Shown piece by piece: positions 7,512 to 16,927 of a DNA stretch of 64,000 bases (the stretch's first letter is position 1; the number at the start of each line of letters is the position of its first letter). The stretch covers positions 372,001-436,000 of the forward strand of contig NZ_BPUO01000007.1 in the NCBI RefSeq assembly GCF_022179805.1, read 5' to 3'. The translations under genes were made by a program, and so were the position numbers. The DNA is from Cupriavidus pauculus. GTDB taxonomy: Bacteria; Pseudomonadota; Gammaproteobacteria; Burkholderiales; Burkholderiaceae. The notes under the pieces were generated by a model. It saw only the letters and a program-made list of their open reading frames with translations, had not been told where the DNA came from and ran no database searches.

Positions 7512-9107
7512 ATGCCAATCGACGATATCTACAGCGCCGGCATCGCGTCCGGATGGAAAGTGCTGGACGCCGCCACCTTTGCCGCATCGCGCACTCTCGA
7601 CGCCGACGTCGCCATCGTGGGCAGCGGTGCGGGCGGCGGCATCGCAGCCGAGATCCTGAGCCATGCCGGTCTCAACGTGCTGCTGCTGGAAGAGGGCGGC
7701 CTGCATACGTCCGACAGCTTCCGCGACATGGACGAGGCGCGCGCCTATCGCGAGCTGTACCAGGAGGCCGCCGCGCGTGCCACATCGGATGGCGCGATCT
7801 CGATCCTGCAAGGCCGCTCGGTGGGCGGCAGCACCACGGTCAACTGGTCGTCGAGCTTTCGCACGCCGCCGCAGACGCTCGCGCACTGGGCCGCCGAACA
7901 CGCGGTAACCGGGCACAGCCAGGCCGACATGGCGCCGTGGTTCGCGCAGATCGAGGCACGCCTGGGCATGGCGCCGTGGGCCATGGACGCCAATCCGAAC
8001 AACGCCGTGCTGCGGCGCGGATGCCAGGCGCTGGGCTGGGAATGGCACGTGATACCGCGCAACGTGAAGGGCTGCTGGAATTCGGGCTATTGCGGGCTGG
8101 GCTGCCCGGTCAACGCCAAGCAGTCGATGCTGGTGTCGACGATTCCCAACGCGCTGGCCCATGGCGCCACGCTGGTGCATCGGCTGCGCGTGCGGTCCAT
8201 CGACCACGACGGCAATCGCGTGCACGGCCTGACCGCCGAGGCGCTGGGCCACGACGGCTACACGGCCACCGGCATCGGCGTGACGGTCCGTGCCAGGTAC
8301 GTCATTGCCGCGGGGGGCGCGATCAATACGCCGGCGCTGCTGCTGCGGTCCCGCGTGCCCGACCCGCACGAGCGCATCGGCCAACGCACCTTTATTCATC
8401 CGGTGAATTTAATCATCGCCGAAATGCAGGAACAAATTGATCCGTATTATGGCGCACCGCAATCAGTGGCTTCCGATCATTTCCAGTGGCGCGACGGCGC
8501 CACCGGCCCGATGGGCTACAAGCTCGAAGTGCCGCCGATGTTCCCCGGCATCAGCGCCGGCGTGTTCAACAGCTTGGGCGAAGACCTGCGGCGCCAGATG
8601 GCAGCGTTGCCCAATACCAACGCCATGCTGGCCTTGCTGCGCGACGGCTTTGTCGCCGACAGTCCCGGCGGCCGTGTAAGGATTGCAAAGGATGGCAGCC
8701 CGATCCTGGACTACGAAGTGAGCGACTACGTATGGGATGGGGTCCGCCGCGCCTACCTGAGCATGGCTGAGGCACAGTTCGCGGCGGGTGCGCGGCGCGT
8801 GCGGCCCGCCCACCTGGATGGCACGAACTACACGAGCTGGGCGCAGGCCCGCGATGGCATCGGCAGCCTGCCCTTGAAGAAATTCCGCGCGTTGCTGTTC
8901 ACGGCCCATTTGATGGGCGGCTGCGCAATGAGCGATGATCCAAAGCGGGGCGTGGTGGACAGTACCGGCCGCCATCACCATCTGGCCGGCCTGTCCGTGC
9001 TCGACGGCTCGGTGTTTCCTACCAGCATCGGGGCCAATCCCCAGTTGTCAGTCTTCGCGTTGACGGCGCAAAATGCCTCGGCGTTGCAAAAGACCATCAT
9101 GGCGTGA
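7512..9107 (+). CDS. GMC-family FAD-dependent oxidoreductase (alcohol/sugar dehydrogenase-like)
   Basis: A 531-residue GMC flavoprotein. The FAD-binding GSGAGGG starts at residue 37, the family signature region reads GRSVGGSTTVNW, and the C-terminal domain has HLMGGCAM and a final VLDGSVFPTSIGANPQ segment with the active-site region. Between them is a cysteine cluster GCWNSGYCGLGC, seen in the alcohol-oxidase and gluconate-dehydrogenase branch. It has no signal peptide of its own; export with the upstream Tat protein is plausible (inferred). A short AT-richer patch at about 8390-8455 does not disturb the frame. The acceptor and alcohol substrate are unknown. Confidence 0.88.
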   Translation: MPIDDIYSAGIASGWKVLDAATFAASRTLDADVAIVGSGAGGGIAAEILSHAGLNVLLLEEGGLHTSDSFRDMDEARAYRELYQEAAARATSDGAISILQGRSVGGSTTVNWSSSFRTPPQTLAHWAAEHAVTGHSQADMAPWFAQIEARLGMAPWAMDANPNNAVLRRGCQALGWEWHVIPRNVKGCWNSGYCGLGCPVNAKQSMLVSTIPNALAHGATLVHRLRVRSIDHDGNRVHGLTAEALGHDGYTATGIGVTVRARYVIAAGGAINTPALLLRSRVPDPHERIGQRTFIHPVNLIIAEMQEQIDPYYGAPQSVASDHFQWRDGATGPMGYKLEVPPMFPGISAGVFNSLGEDLRRQMAALPNTNAMLALLRDGFVADSPGGRVRIAKDGSPILDYEVSDYVWDGVRRAYLSMAEAQFAAGARRVRPAHLDGTNYTSWAQARDGIGSLPLKKFRALLFTAHLMGGCAMSDDPKRGVVDSTGRHHHLAGLSVLDGSVFPTSIGANPQLSVFALTAQNASALQKTIMA

Positions 9108-9321
9108 TGCGAAGTTTGCCAGGCGGAATCAGGCGGAATGAGGGCTTGCAATTTAGAGTAAGTCTTCGAAAAATGGTCTTGTGAAACACTCGGAGCGCTG
9201 GATAGGCTCCCTACAACCGTTTCAAGCATCCGTATGCCGTTAGAACGCGGAGCGGGCGGTCGTGGATTTGTAGTACTTATTTTGCAGGGGTCCACAGCGG
9301 TTTTTCAGCGAGAGACGCCCC

Positions 9322-10263
9322 ATGAAGACCGGGAAAACTACGGCAGGAGATACCAAGGCCCGTATCCTCGATGCAACCGAGAAGCTGTTCATCGAGGTGG
9401 GCTATGAAGCGACGTCGCTCAGGCAGGTTACGTCCCGCGCGATCGTCAATCTGGCTGCCGTCAACTATCACTTCCGCAGCAAGGAAATCATGATGCAGTC
9501 GGTGCTGGGCCGCCGGCTGGATCCCTTGAACACGCGGCGGCTTGCATTGCTGGATGCCTGCGAGTCTCGCTGGCCCGGCAACGCCATCCGTTGCGAACAC
9601 GTGATGGGGGCGCTGTTCGTGCCCGCATTGCAGATGGCCCGCGAACCCGAAATTGGCGGCCCATCATTCCTGCGCCTGCTCGGGCGGGTGTATTCCGATA
9701 CCTCTCCATTCATCCAGACCTGGCTGATGGGCCATTACGCGCCCGTGTTCGGCCGCTTCTTCGATGCCTTTGCACGCGCGCTGCCCGATGTGCCACGCCA
9801 GGAACTGGGTTGGCGCCTGCATTTCGCACTCAAGGCGCTGGCTGGCGTGCTGGCCGGCGACGAACTCGGCAACCTGATGCCGGCGTTCACGCAGGGCAAG
9901 CGCATGAGCGACGCACAGGTGCTGGCGCAACTGACGTCGATGGTGGTGGCGGCGCTCAAGGCCCCATCGCCCGCGACGCAGGAGCTTGGCGCGCTGCAGG
10001 AAGTATTCGAGATTGGCGAGGCCCAGCACGCCGACGAACAGGCCCAGATCGCGGCGATGGCCGTCACCGCCGACAACGAAGCCCAGGAACTTGCCGCGGC
10101 CACCGCCGCGGCGATGAACCGCGCGCGGCGCAGCACCCGGCCCGCGCGCAGTGAAGTCGCTACGCGTCCGCCCACCGCCAGCATGGCCGTCCGGCGCGAG
10201 CATTGCGCCACCTTCCCCAGCAACCCTCTCGACGACTGGATGCGCACCCGCCCCAGGACATAG
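9322..10263 (+). CDS. TetR-family regulator with long C-terminal extension
   Basis: A 313-residue protein. The N-terminal TetR DNA-binding domain (about 10-60) reads ARILDATEKLFIEVGYEATS, then VNLAAVNYHF and KEIMMQSVL. The ligand domain runs to about residue 215. About 90 further residues, rich in Ala, Glu and Arg, extend past the usual TetR length. The 214 bases separating it from the GMC gene hold nothing else clear. It is followed after 216 bases by the envelope-protein set 10480-15234 in the same direction and may control it (inferred). Confidence 0.87.
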   Translation: MKTGKTTAGDTKARILDATEKLFIEVGYEATSLRQVTSRAIVNLAAVNYHFRSKEIMMQSVLGRRLDPLNTRRLALLDACESRWPGNAIRCEHVMGALFVPALQMAREPEIGGPSFLRLLGRVYSDTSPFIQTWLMGHYAPVFGRFFDAFARALPDVPRQELGWRLHFALKALAGVLAGDELGNLMPAFTQGKRMSDAQVLAQLTSMVVAALKAPSPATQELGALQEVFEIGEAQHADEQAQIAAMAVTADNEAQELAAATAAAMNRARRSTRPARSEVATRPPTASMAVRREHCATFPSNPLDDWMRTRPRT

Positions 10264-10479
10264 CGGCACGCCGTCGCGGTCTCCACCGAGGCCGCGACGC
10301 ACGCTGCTGCGAGCCGCGACGGCAATCGTCGCCTTCACCATCAGCCTGTTGATCACCACGCCTGCACGCGCGGTGTGACCCGCTGTGCGCCGCGTTTGAC
10401 GTGCGCCCCGACCTGTCGTGCTCCACACGGCCGGAAGGACCCCGTTTTGCCTGAACAAGAACAACACCGGAGACACGCA

Positions 10480-11382
10480 ATGAAGCAGATGTTGGTCATC
10501 GCCGCGTTCGGCGGCAGCCTCGGATTGCTGGCCGCGCCGCCGGGCAGCCTGCTCGAAGCGCATGCGCAGGGCGCACCATCACCGGCCGCCGCAGCCACCC
10601 GCGCCCCCACACCCTACGACGGCTTGCCCACCACGCAGCAGATCGCGTTGCTGGGCAAGCAGACCGCCAGCGGCGAACTCGCGTCGCTGCCCGACGCGCA
10701 GGTGCTGGCCGTATTCGACGCACTGCAACCCGAGGCATTGCTCACGTGGGCGCGCCAGGAAATCAACCGCTATCCCGAATACGAATACTGGATGACGCGG
10801 CAAGAGCGCCTGAACGGCCAATGGCAGGACAAGCCCGCGCGCATGATGATCCGCTACCGCCATCTGCCGCGACAGCTCTATGCCAAGTGGTTGCCCAACG
10901 GCGCGCAGGCCGGTCAGGAAATCATCTACGACGAGACCAAACGCAAGGAGGAGATGTACGGCCACCTGGGCGGTCTCATGGGCTTCACGTCGATCTGGAC
11001 GTCGATCGACGGCACGCTGGCCAAATCGCAATCGAATCACACCGTGCGCGACCTCGGCTTCCAGTTCGTGCTGTCGATGCTGGAGCGCGACGCGAAGACA
11101 CTGCGCGCCGCCGGCCTGCCCGAGAAATACACGCGCGCGGAAGTCGTGCAGGAGCATGGCGTGCGCATGGTGGCCCTGACATGGGAGCTGCCCGAGGGCG
11201 CGCCCAAGTACTACGCGAAGAAGGTGCAGCTGATGTTCGACCTCAAGCAGCCATGGCCGCGCGCGGAAACAGCGTGGGACGCCGACGGCTTCATGGTCGA
11301 GAAGATCGTCTTCGAGAAGGCCGTGAAGAAGTCGTTCGATGCATCGGCATTCGATCCCACCAACAGCGAATACAAATTCTGA
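10480..11382 (+). CDS. exported DUF1571-like protein
   Basis: A 300-residue protein with a signal peptide (hydrophobic core VIAAFGGSLGLLAA, probable cleavage near AHAQ). The start is the ATG preceded by CCGGAGA; the frame is open farther upstream without family sequence. The mature part has QEINRYPEYEYWMTRQER, MMIRYRHLPRQLYAKWL and a C-terminal FDPTNSEYKF, which I recognise as DUF1571-like. Such proteins have a lipoprotein-carrier-like look and unknown function. It heads a run with two lipoproteins and an OmpW porin, so an envelope role is likely (inferred). Confidence 0.7.
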   Translation: MKQMLVIAAFGGSLGLLAAPPGSLLEAHAQGAPSPAAAATRAPTPYDGLPTTQQIALLGKQTASGELASLPDAQVLAVFDALQPEALLTWARQEINRYPEYEYWMTRQERLNGQWQDKPARMMIRYRHLPRQLYAKWLPNGAQAGQEIIYDETKRKEEMYGHLGGLMGFTSIWTSIDGTLAKSQSNHTVRDLGFQFVLSMLERDAKTLRAAGLPEKYTRAEVVQEHGVRMVALTWELPEGAPKYYAKKVQLMFDLKQPWPRAETAWDADGFMVEKIVFEKAVKKSFDASAFDPTNSEYKF

Positions 11383-11608
11383 AGTGGCCGACCCAGGCGC
11401 CGAGCCCCGTTTGAATTCGTGCGCACATGCTTGTGCACGCAGTTTGAACACGGGCGCGAGGCGCTTGGCTGACAACGGCAGGCGGCGCAGCAGCGATGTT
11501 TGGAACGAGCGCTCTATTGCGCGCAGACGCTTGAAACGCGAGATTCCGACCACCGTGCGACACCTTGGGCTCTAGCCGGTGCGCCGTCATAAGAACGAGG
11601 AGACAACC

Positions 11609-12982
11609 ATGCAACAGTCGAACCTTCGACGCACCTTTTTTGCCTTGGCTGGGGTAAGCCTGACACTCGCGCTGTCCGCCTGCGGCGGCGACGACGGAGA
11701 CCCCGGCGGTTCCACGCCGCAAGCGGCTGCACAGCAGTGCGGCACCAATGGCACGTGCACACCGTCAGGCCCCACAGTGAACCAGCCCGTGGCCGCCATT
11801 TGCCCGGCCGTGCTCGACTACAACACCACGTACACGGGCGGCTCGGGCGCGGGCGAGTTCCTGAAGATCCAGCTCGACAGCAAGCAGGGCACCTATCGCA
11901 TCCAGATCCTGGAATCGGCCGTGCCCAAGGAAGTGAACACGGTGTCGCCGACGCGCGCCGGTGTCACGCTGACCGGCACGATGAGCCATCCGACCAAGCC
12001 GCTGCCCACCGAGGCGCAGAACAACTGCGCATACGAGCTGAAGACCGTGTCCGCATCCGATGGCAAGTCGCAGGCCATCATCGATCCCGCCAATCCGCCG
12101 ATCCTGTTCGTCGGCAACGGCGTGGCCGGTGGCGGCATTCCGGGCGCAACCATCGCGTACAACAATCCCGACCTGTTCGGCCTGGGCGTGATTCCGCCGC
12201 GCACGTTCCCGATGTATCCGGTGCTGGCCTTTGCCGAGACCGAGACCAGCTTCGCCAAGGTGGCGGGCAGCTACAACATGCTCGGTTATCACTTGGTGCC
12301 ATCGAGCGGCGAGCTGATCAACGGCACCAACTACGCGCCGGCCGTGGCCAGCACCGTCGAGACGCTGAACGCCGATGGCACCTGCACGGCCGCGTCGGGC
12401 ACCTGCAAGACCACGGGTCAGCCGTGGAAGCTGCGCACGGGCACCGATGGTGCGTTCGAAAGCGCCAACGACAACGAGATGCAGCCGTATCCGTACTTCT
12501 ACAAGACGGCGCTGCTGCAGGACAACTACAGCCGGGCCCGTGGCGTGCTGATCGTTGGCAAGCTCGAAGGCAAGCTGGTGCCGCTGCTGGTGCGCGTGGG
12601 CTTTGCCGAGATCGACCTGAACCCGCTGGACTTCAAGCTGCGCGTGGATGACGAGTCGGGCATCGCGCTGCTGTCGCCCACCACCGCCACCAGCGCGGCG
12701 TCGCTCAAGGGCGGCTACATCGGCTCGGGCAGCGACTTCCGCTACGTGGCGTCGTCGCTGCACGACAACGTAGGCGCGTGGCTCGATCCGCAAGACCCGT
12801 CGCTCACGCCGATCGGTGGCTTCCAGATGGATCTCACGCAGGCCACGCAGCCGGGCCTGGTGACCACCGTCGACAACAGCGGCATCACCGGATCGCTGAT
12901 CACCACGGGCCCCGTGTATGCGCATCTTTTCGGCCCCGACGCCAACCCGACCTTCCGCGTTAGCGCGGTGGCCGGCCGCTAG
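11609..12982 (+). CDS. Burkholderiaceae lipoprotein (DUF2957-like), paralogue 1
   Basis: A 457-residue protein with a lipoprotein signal: lipobox LSAC with Cys25, then a Gly/Asp linker. The body contains CPAVLDYNTTYTGGSGAGEF, VNTVSPTR and a C-terminal domain ending at FRVSAVAGR. It is clearly homologous to the next gene over its whole length. I think this is the DUF2957 family, known mainly from Ralstonia and Cupriavidus; its function is unknown. The ATG with GAGGAGA upstream was chosen. The 226-base gap before it has no clear gene. Confidence 0.75.
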   Translation: MQQSNLRRTFFALAGVSLTLALSACGGDDGDPGGSTPQAAAQQCGTNGTCTPSGPTVNQPVAAICPAVLDYNTTYTGGSGAGEFLKIQLDSKQGTYRIQILESAVPKEVNTVSPTRAGVTLTGTMSHPTKPLPTEAQNNCAYELKTVSASDGKSQAIIDPANPPILFVGNGVAGGGIPGATIAYNNPDLFGLGVIPPRTFPMYPVLAFAETETSFAKVAGSYNMLGYHLVPSSGELINGTNYAPAVASTVETLNADGTCTAASGTCKTTGQPWKLRTGTDGAFESANDNEMQPYPYFYKTALLQDNYSRARGVLIVGKLEGKLVPLLVRVGFAEIDLNPLDFKLRVDDESGIALLSPTTATSAASLKGGYIGSGSDFRYVASSLHDNVGAWLDPQDPSLTPIGGFQMDLTQATQPGLVTTVDNSGITGSLITTGPVYAHLFGPDANPTFRVSAVAGR

Positions 12983-13068
12983 CACGAGTCACGCGTCACG
13001 CCTGGTGCGTGACGCCACCGCGCACAGAACCCTGCCTCACACATAAGAAAGTACCAAGGAGACTCCAC

Positions 13069-14358
13069 ATGCAACAGCTGCCGCAATCGCTTGCCTCGCA
13101 CGCCGCCGGCGCCCCCGTCGAACGACGGTCATGGGCGCCACGCCTGGCGCTGGCCCTGGTCACCACCACTCTGCTGGCCGCTTGCGGCGGCGGGGGTGGC
13201 GATGGCGGCGGCACGTCCACGCCGGCAGCGGTCACGCCCCGGCTGTGCCCGTCGTCAGTCGATTACACGACGCCGTACATCGGCGGCACCGGCTCGGGCG
13301 AACTGGTCAAGGTACAGATCGATACCAGCAAGATGACCTGGGCCGTGACCTTCCTTGATTCATCGGTGCCGCGCACCACGGGCACGGTATCGCCCACGCG
13401 CTCGGATCCCACCGACGGCAAGAACGTGATGACCGGTGCGTTGGTCCAGGAAACCGGCCTGCCGACCCAGAAGCTGAACCAGTGCGCGTTCGTGCTGCAG
13501 GGCGCGAGCCTGGACCCGGCACGCCCCGCAAAGCTGTTCCTGGGCGAAGGCGTGATGGGCGGCACCATCCCCGGCGCGCGCATCCAGTTCAACGGGCTGC
13601 TGGGCGCGGGCGCGGTGCCTGACACCACGTTCCCGTACTTCCAGTTCATCGGCTTTGCGCAGACCGAGACCGACCTGGGCAAGATCGCGGGCATCTACAA
13701 CGGTTCGGGCTTCCACGAAATCCCGTCGAAGAACTTCGCGCAAGTGGCGCAGGACTACCGGATGTCGCTGGCGGCCGACGGTTCGTTCAGCGTGTGCGAC
13801 AACAAGGCCGGCGGCGCATGCAAGCAGAAGGGCAACAAGTTCGCGCCGCAGTCAAACGGCACCTTGCTGTCGACGAACTATGAAGGCGAACAGGCGCCGA
13901 CGCTGGGCAATGTGATAGGACGCGCCTACCTGATCGTGGGCAAGCTGCGCGGGCAACTGGTGCCGGTGATGATCCGCGTGGGCTATGCCAGCGCGGACAA
14001 GCTGCCGCTGGGGGCCGACGATGAGATCGGCATCGGCATGATGGCACCGGCAGTCTCCGCCGTGCAGGGCAGCGTGAACGGCGAGTACATCGGCGTAGAC
14101 AGCAACTTCGACTACAAGACCACCGCACTGGTGGCCGCTGACGCCGCCATGCTCGACCCGTTCCACGCCTCGGATGCCACGCGCGCGATTGCGCTGAAGC
14201 TCGACTTCTCGCAGACCACGGCAGGCGTGGTCACCACCACACGCAAGGAGGGCACCGCCGGCATCACCGGCAAGCTGATGTTCACCGGCGGCGTGTTCGG
14301 ATTCCTGGAAAGCCGCAACGGCAGCCCGTACTTCACGATCGGCGCCTTCGTCGAATAA
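13069..14358 (+). CDS. Burkholderiaceae lipoprotein (DUF2957-like), paralogue 2
   Basis: A 429-residue lipoprotein with a longer N-terminal region before the lipobox LAAC (Cys39) and a glycine run after it. Shared blocks with the preceding protein include CPSSVDYTTPYIGGTGSGEL, TVSPTRSD, IPGARIQFN and LIVGKLRGQLVPV. Tandem duplication and divergence is the simplest origin. AAGGAG lies upstream of the ATG. It is followed 18 bases later by the OmpW gene, so the two are probably co-transcribed. No catalytic motif is visible. Confidence 0.75.
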   Translation: MQQLPQSLASHAAGAPVERRSWAPRLALALVTTTLLAACGGGGGDGGGTSTPAAVTPRLCPSSVDYTTPYIGGTGSGELVKVQIDTSKMTWAVTFLDSSVPRTTGTVSPTRSDPTDGKNVMTGALVQETGLPTQKLNQCAFVLQGASLDPARPAKLFLGEGVMGGTIPGARIQFNGLLGAGAVPDTTFPYFQFIGFAQTETDLGKIAGIYNGSGFHEIPSKNFAQVAQDYRMSLAADGSFSVCDNKAGGACKQKGNKFAPQSNGTLLSTNYEGEQAPTLGNVIGRAYLIVGKLRGQLVPVMIRVGYASADKLPLGADDEIGIGMMAPAVSAVQGSVNGEYIGVDSNFDYKTTALVAADAAMLDPFHASDATRAIALKLDFSQTTAGVVTTTRKEGTAGITGKLMFTGGVFGFLESRNGSPYFTIGAFVE

Positions 14359-14376
14359 CGGCAGGAGACATTGACG

Positions 14377-15234
14377 ATGCATCATTCCTACATCCGCCGT
14401 ACCTGGAAGCCGCTGCTGGCGCTGGCCGCCGTTGTTGCCACCTGCCTGGCCATGCCCGCGCATGCGCAGAAGGCGGGCGACAACGTGGTGTCAGCCGGCT
14501 GGTTCCATATCCAGACGTTTGGCACCAGCGGGCCGCTGACCACCAACGTGGTCGACGTGCCGATCAACTATCCGCTGGGCCTGCCGTCATCGTTCTCGGC
14601 GCCGGGCAGCGGCCTGTCGACGTCGAATGCCGATACGCTGGGCCTGACGTTCAGCCACTTCGTGACCGATCACATCGCGATCACCGGCGTGGGCGGCATT
14701 CCGCCAACGTTCAAGATCTACGGCCACGGCGAGCTGATTCCGCCCGGCCCGGCCGGCGCGCTCGGGCACCAGAGCCTGGGTGATCCGTCGCTGAATCCGA
14801 TCATCACGCGCGCACGCCAGTGGAGCCCGGCCGCCATGGTGCAGTACCACTTCCGCTCGCCGGGCGTATCGTTTCGGCCGTTCGTGGGCGTGGGGGTGTC
14901 CTACAACTTCTTCACCGACATCAAGGTCAATCCGGCGTTTGCGGAATCGGTGAACAACAACCTCGGCGCCATCCTCGCGGCCGGGGCGGGCATCCCGGGG
15001 CCGACCTCGGTCAGCGCCGACGCGTCATCGTCGTGGGCACCGATCTTCAATATCGGCGGCACGTACAACTTCAACGAGCATTGGGGCGTGACCGGTGCGG
15101 TGACCTACATTCCGCTGAAGTCGGAGTCGACGATGACCATCAAGGCGTCGGATGGCACGGTGCTGTCGACGTCAAAGACCACGCTGCGTCCGAATCCGAT
15201 CGTGTTCTTTTTGGCAGCGACGTACAAGTTTTAA
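14377..15234 (+). CDS. OmpW-family outer membrane beta-barrel protein
   Basis: A 285-residue protein with a signal peptide ending near AHAQ and a terminal aromatic residue (TYKF), as expected for an outer-membrane barrel. The start is ATG 14377 with GCAGGAG upstream rather than the TTG six bases before it. OmpW features include the AGWFHIQTFGTSGPL start, PTFKIYGHGEL, and a barrel strand set ending VTGAVTYIPLKSESTM. OmpW proteins form narrow hydrophobic channels. Here it may pass a hydrophobic compound linked with the upstream lipoproteins or the monooxygenase cassette (inferred). Confidence 0.85.
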   Translation: MHHSYIRRTWKPLLALAAVVATCLAMPAHAQKAGDNVVSAGWFHIQTFGTSGPLTTNVVDVPINYPLGLPSSFSAPGSGLSTSNADTLGLTFSHFVTDHIAITGVGGIPPTFKIYGHGELIPPGPAGALGHQSLGDPSLNPIITRARQWSPAAMVQYHFRSPGVSFRPFVGVGVSYNFFTDIKVNPAFAESVNNNLGAILAAGAGIPGPTSVSADASSSWAPIFNIGGTYNFNEHWGVTGAVTYIPLKSESTMTIKASDGTVLSTSKTTLRPNPIVFFLAATYKF

Positions 15235-15250
15235 CCTTGCCCGATGTTTT

Positions 15251-15436
15251 CTCCCCTCTCCCTCCGGGAGAGGGGCGGGGGGAGGGCAGGCCTATCCATC
15301 ACCACACGCACCCAGCAGTACCAAAAAAGACAAAAACGGCGAAGCTCAAAAGGCTTCGCCGTTTTCGTGAGTGGCCGCAGTTTGAGCCGCTGGCCCTCTC
15401 CCCCAACCCGTCTCCCGCGAAGCGGGAGACGGGAGC
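15251..15436. repeat. REP-like two-hairpin element, copy 1 (interrupted by a terminator)
   Basis: The left half starts CTCCCCTCTCCC and folds on GGGAGAGG; the right half ends CGGGAGACGGGAGC. The inner flank TTGAGCCGCTGGCCCTC matches the inner flank of the other copies. At 186 bases it is longer than the others (128-133) because a rho-independent terminator sits inside. It lies between the convergent ompW-like and outer-membrane-factor genes. Confidence 0.75.
15333..15365. terminator. bidirectional rho-independent terminator
   Basis: A perfect 13-base-pair stem, AAAACGGCGAAGC and its complement, closes a 7-base loop. A-runs on one side and T-runs on the other let it work both ways. It separates the convergent OmpW gene and the RND outer-membrane factor. 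Confidence 0.85.
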
Positions 15437-15446
15437 ACACCAGGGG

Positions 15447-16925
15447 TTATTGCGTCGTCTGAGGAGTCGTCTGCGGCGCTGCCTGCGCCACGGCTCCCGT
15501 TTCCTTCAACCCGCCACCGAGCGCGCGATACAGATCGATCGCATTGGTCAGGCGCAACTGACGTGCCTGCACCAGTGCCTGCTCCGCCGAGAACAGCTGG
15601 CGTTGAGCGTCCAGTTCATCGAGATAGCTCGACACGCCGCTGCGGAAGCGCAGGCGCGACAGCTCGTAACGCGCGGCTTCGGCGTTGCGCTGCTGCTCCT
15701 GGCCGGCCACCTGCTCTTCGAGCGTGCCGCGCGCCACCAGGGCGTCGGCCACTTCGGCAAACGCGGTCTGGATGGTCTTCTCGTAGTTGGCCACCTGGAT
15801 GTTCTTGCGCACGTTGGCCAGGTCCAGGTTCGACAGGTTGCGGCCATAGTCGAAGATCGGCAGCACCAGTTGCGGCGAGAACGACCACACGCCTGCACCG
15901 TTGTCGAACAGGTTCGTGAACGACGTGCTGATGTTGCCTGCGCTGGCCGTCATCGTGATGCGCGGGAAGAACGCCGCGCGAGCCGCGCCGATGTTCGCGT
16001 TAGCGGACAGCAGCGCCTGTTCGGCCTGGCGAATGTCCGGACGTTGCGTCAGCAGCTCCGAGGGCAGGCCCTCGGGAATGTCGCTGATGATGCGTTCGTC
16101 GGACAGGCGCATCGGCGCCGGCAGGTCCTTGATCTCGGCAATCGGCTTGCCCACCAGCACTTCGAGCGCGTTCTGCGCCTGCGCGCGCTGACGCGCGAGC
16201 TGGGCGGCGGACACACGGGCCTGGGCTACCAGCGATTCGTTGTCGCGCAGGTCCAGCGCCGACGTAGCACCCGCATCGAAGCGCTTCTTCGACAGCTCGT
16301 ACGTGCTCTGGCGCGTTTCCAGCGTTTCGCGTGCCAGGTCGTACTGCTCGGCGGCGGCGCGTTCGGCCAGATACGACTTGGCCACTTCGGACACCAGCGA
16401 GATGTACGCGGCGCGATGTGCCTCCTCGGTGGAAAAGTACTGCGCCAGCGCGGCGTTCGACAGGCTGCGCACGCGGCCGAAGAAATCCAGCTCCCACTGC
16501 GTCACCGACAGGCCCACCTGGTAGATGTTGCCCGTGAATGACTGGCTCACGCCCGACGTGGTGCCCGAGAAGCGGCCGCGCTGAAAGCTCGCGTTGCCGT
16601 TCAGTGTCGGCAGCAGGTCGGCGCGCTGGATCTGGTACTGCGCGCGCGCTTCCTCGATGCGCAGCGCGGCCGTGCGCAGGTCGCGGTTGTTCTCCAGCGA
16701 CGTGGCGATCAGCATCTGCAGGCGCGGATCGGTGAAGAACTCGCGCCAGCCGATATCGGTGGCACGGCGCGTTTCACCGGTCTTCACCTCTGCCGTGGCG
16801 TAGCCGTCCGGCGCGGCCGGGTAGCTGCCCGCCACAGGGGCGGCAGGGCGGTCATAGTGCGGCGCCAGCGTGCAGCCGCTCATCACCCCGGCCACCAGCA
16901 GCAATGTGGTCAAAGTCTTGGTCAT
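15447..16925 (-). CDS. RND efflux outer-membrane factor lipoprotein (OprM/NodT family)
   Basis: A 492-residue protein with lipobox MSGC (Cys18). It has the duplicated outer-membrane efflux domain, with DIGWREFFTDPRLQMLI near the start and RPDIRQAEQALLSANANIGAARAAFFP in the second half, diagnostic of NodT/OprM proteins. It forms the trimeric tunnel that discharges drugs outside the cell. The ATG follows the pump stop by 2 bases and has AAGGAAA upstream, so it is coupled to the pump. Length is normal for OprM (about 485). Confidence 0.95.
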   Translation of the reverse strand: MTKTLTTLLLVAGVMSGCTLAPHYDRPAAPVAGSYPAAPDGYATAEVKTGETRRATDIGWREFFTDPRLQMLIATSLENNRDLRTAALRIEEARAQYQIQRADLLPTLNGNASFQRGRFSGTTSGVSQSFTGNIYQVGLSVTQWELDFFGRVRSLSNAALAQYFSTEEAHRAAYISLVSEVAKSYLAERAAAEQYDLARETLETRQSTYELSKKRFDAGATSALDLRDNESLVAQARVSAAQLARQRAQAQNALEVLVGKPIAEIKDLPAPMRLSDERIISDIPEGLPSELLTQRPDIRQAEQALLSANANIGAARAAFFPRITMTASAGNISTSFTNLFDNGAGVWSFSPQLVLPIFDYGRNLSNLDLANVRKNIQVANYEKTIQTAFAEVADALVARGTLEEQVAGQEQQRNAEAARYELSRLRFRSGVSSYLDELDAQRQLFSAEQALVQARQLRLTNAIDLYRALGGGLKETGAVAQAAPQTTPQTTQ

Positions 16926-16927
16926 TG

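Noticed and set aside
15251..15436. The four GC-rich palindromic blocks as CRISPR repeats or simple terminators
   Set aside because: They are single dispersed copies, not arrays with spacers, and mostly lack T-runs; they fit a REP-like element.
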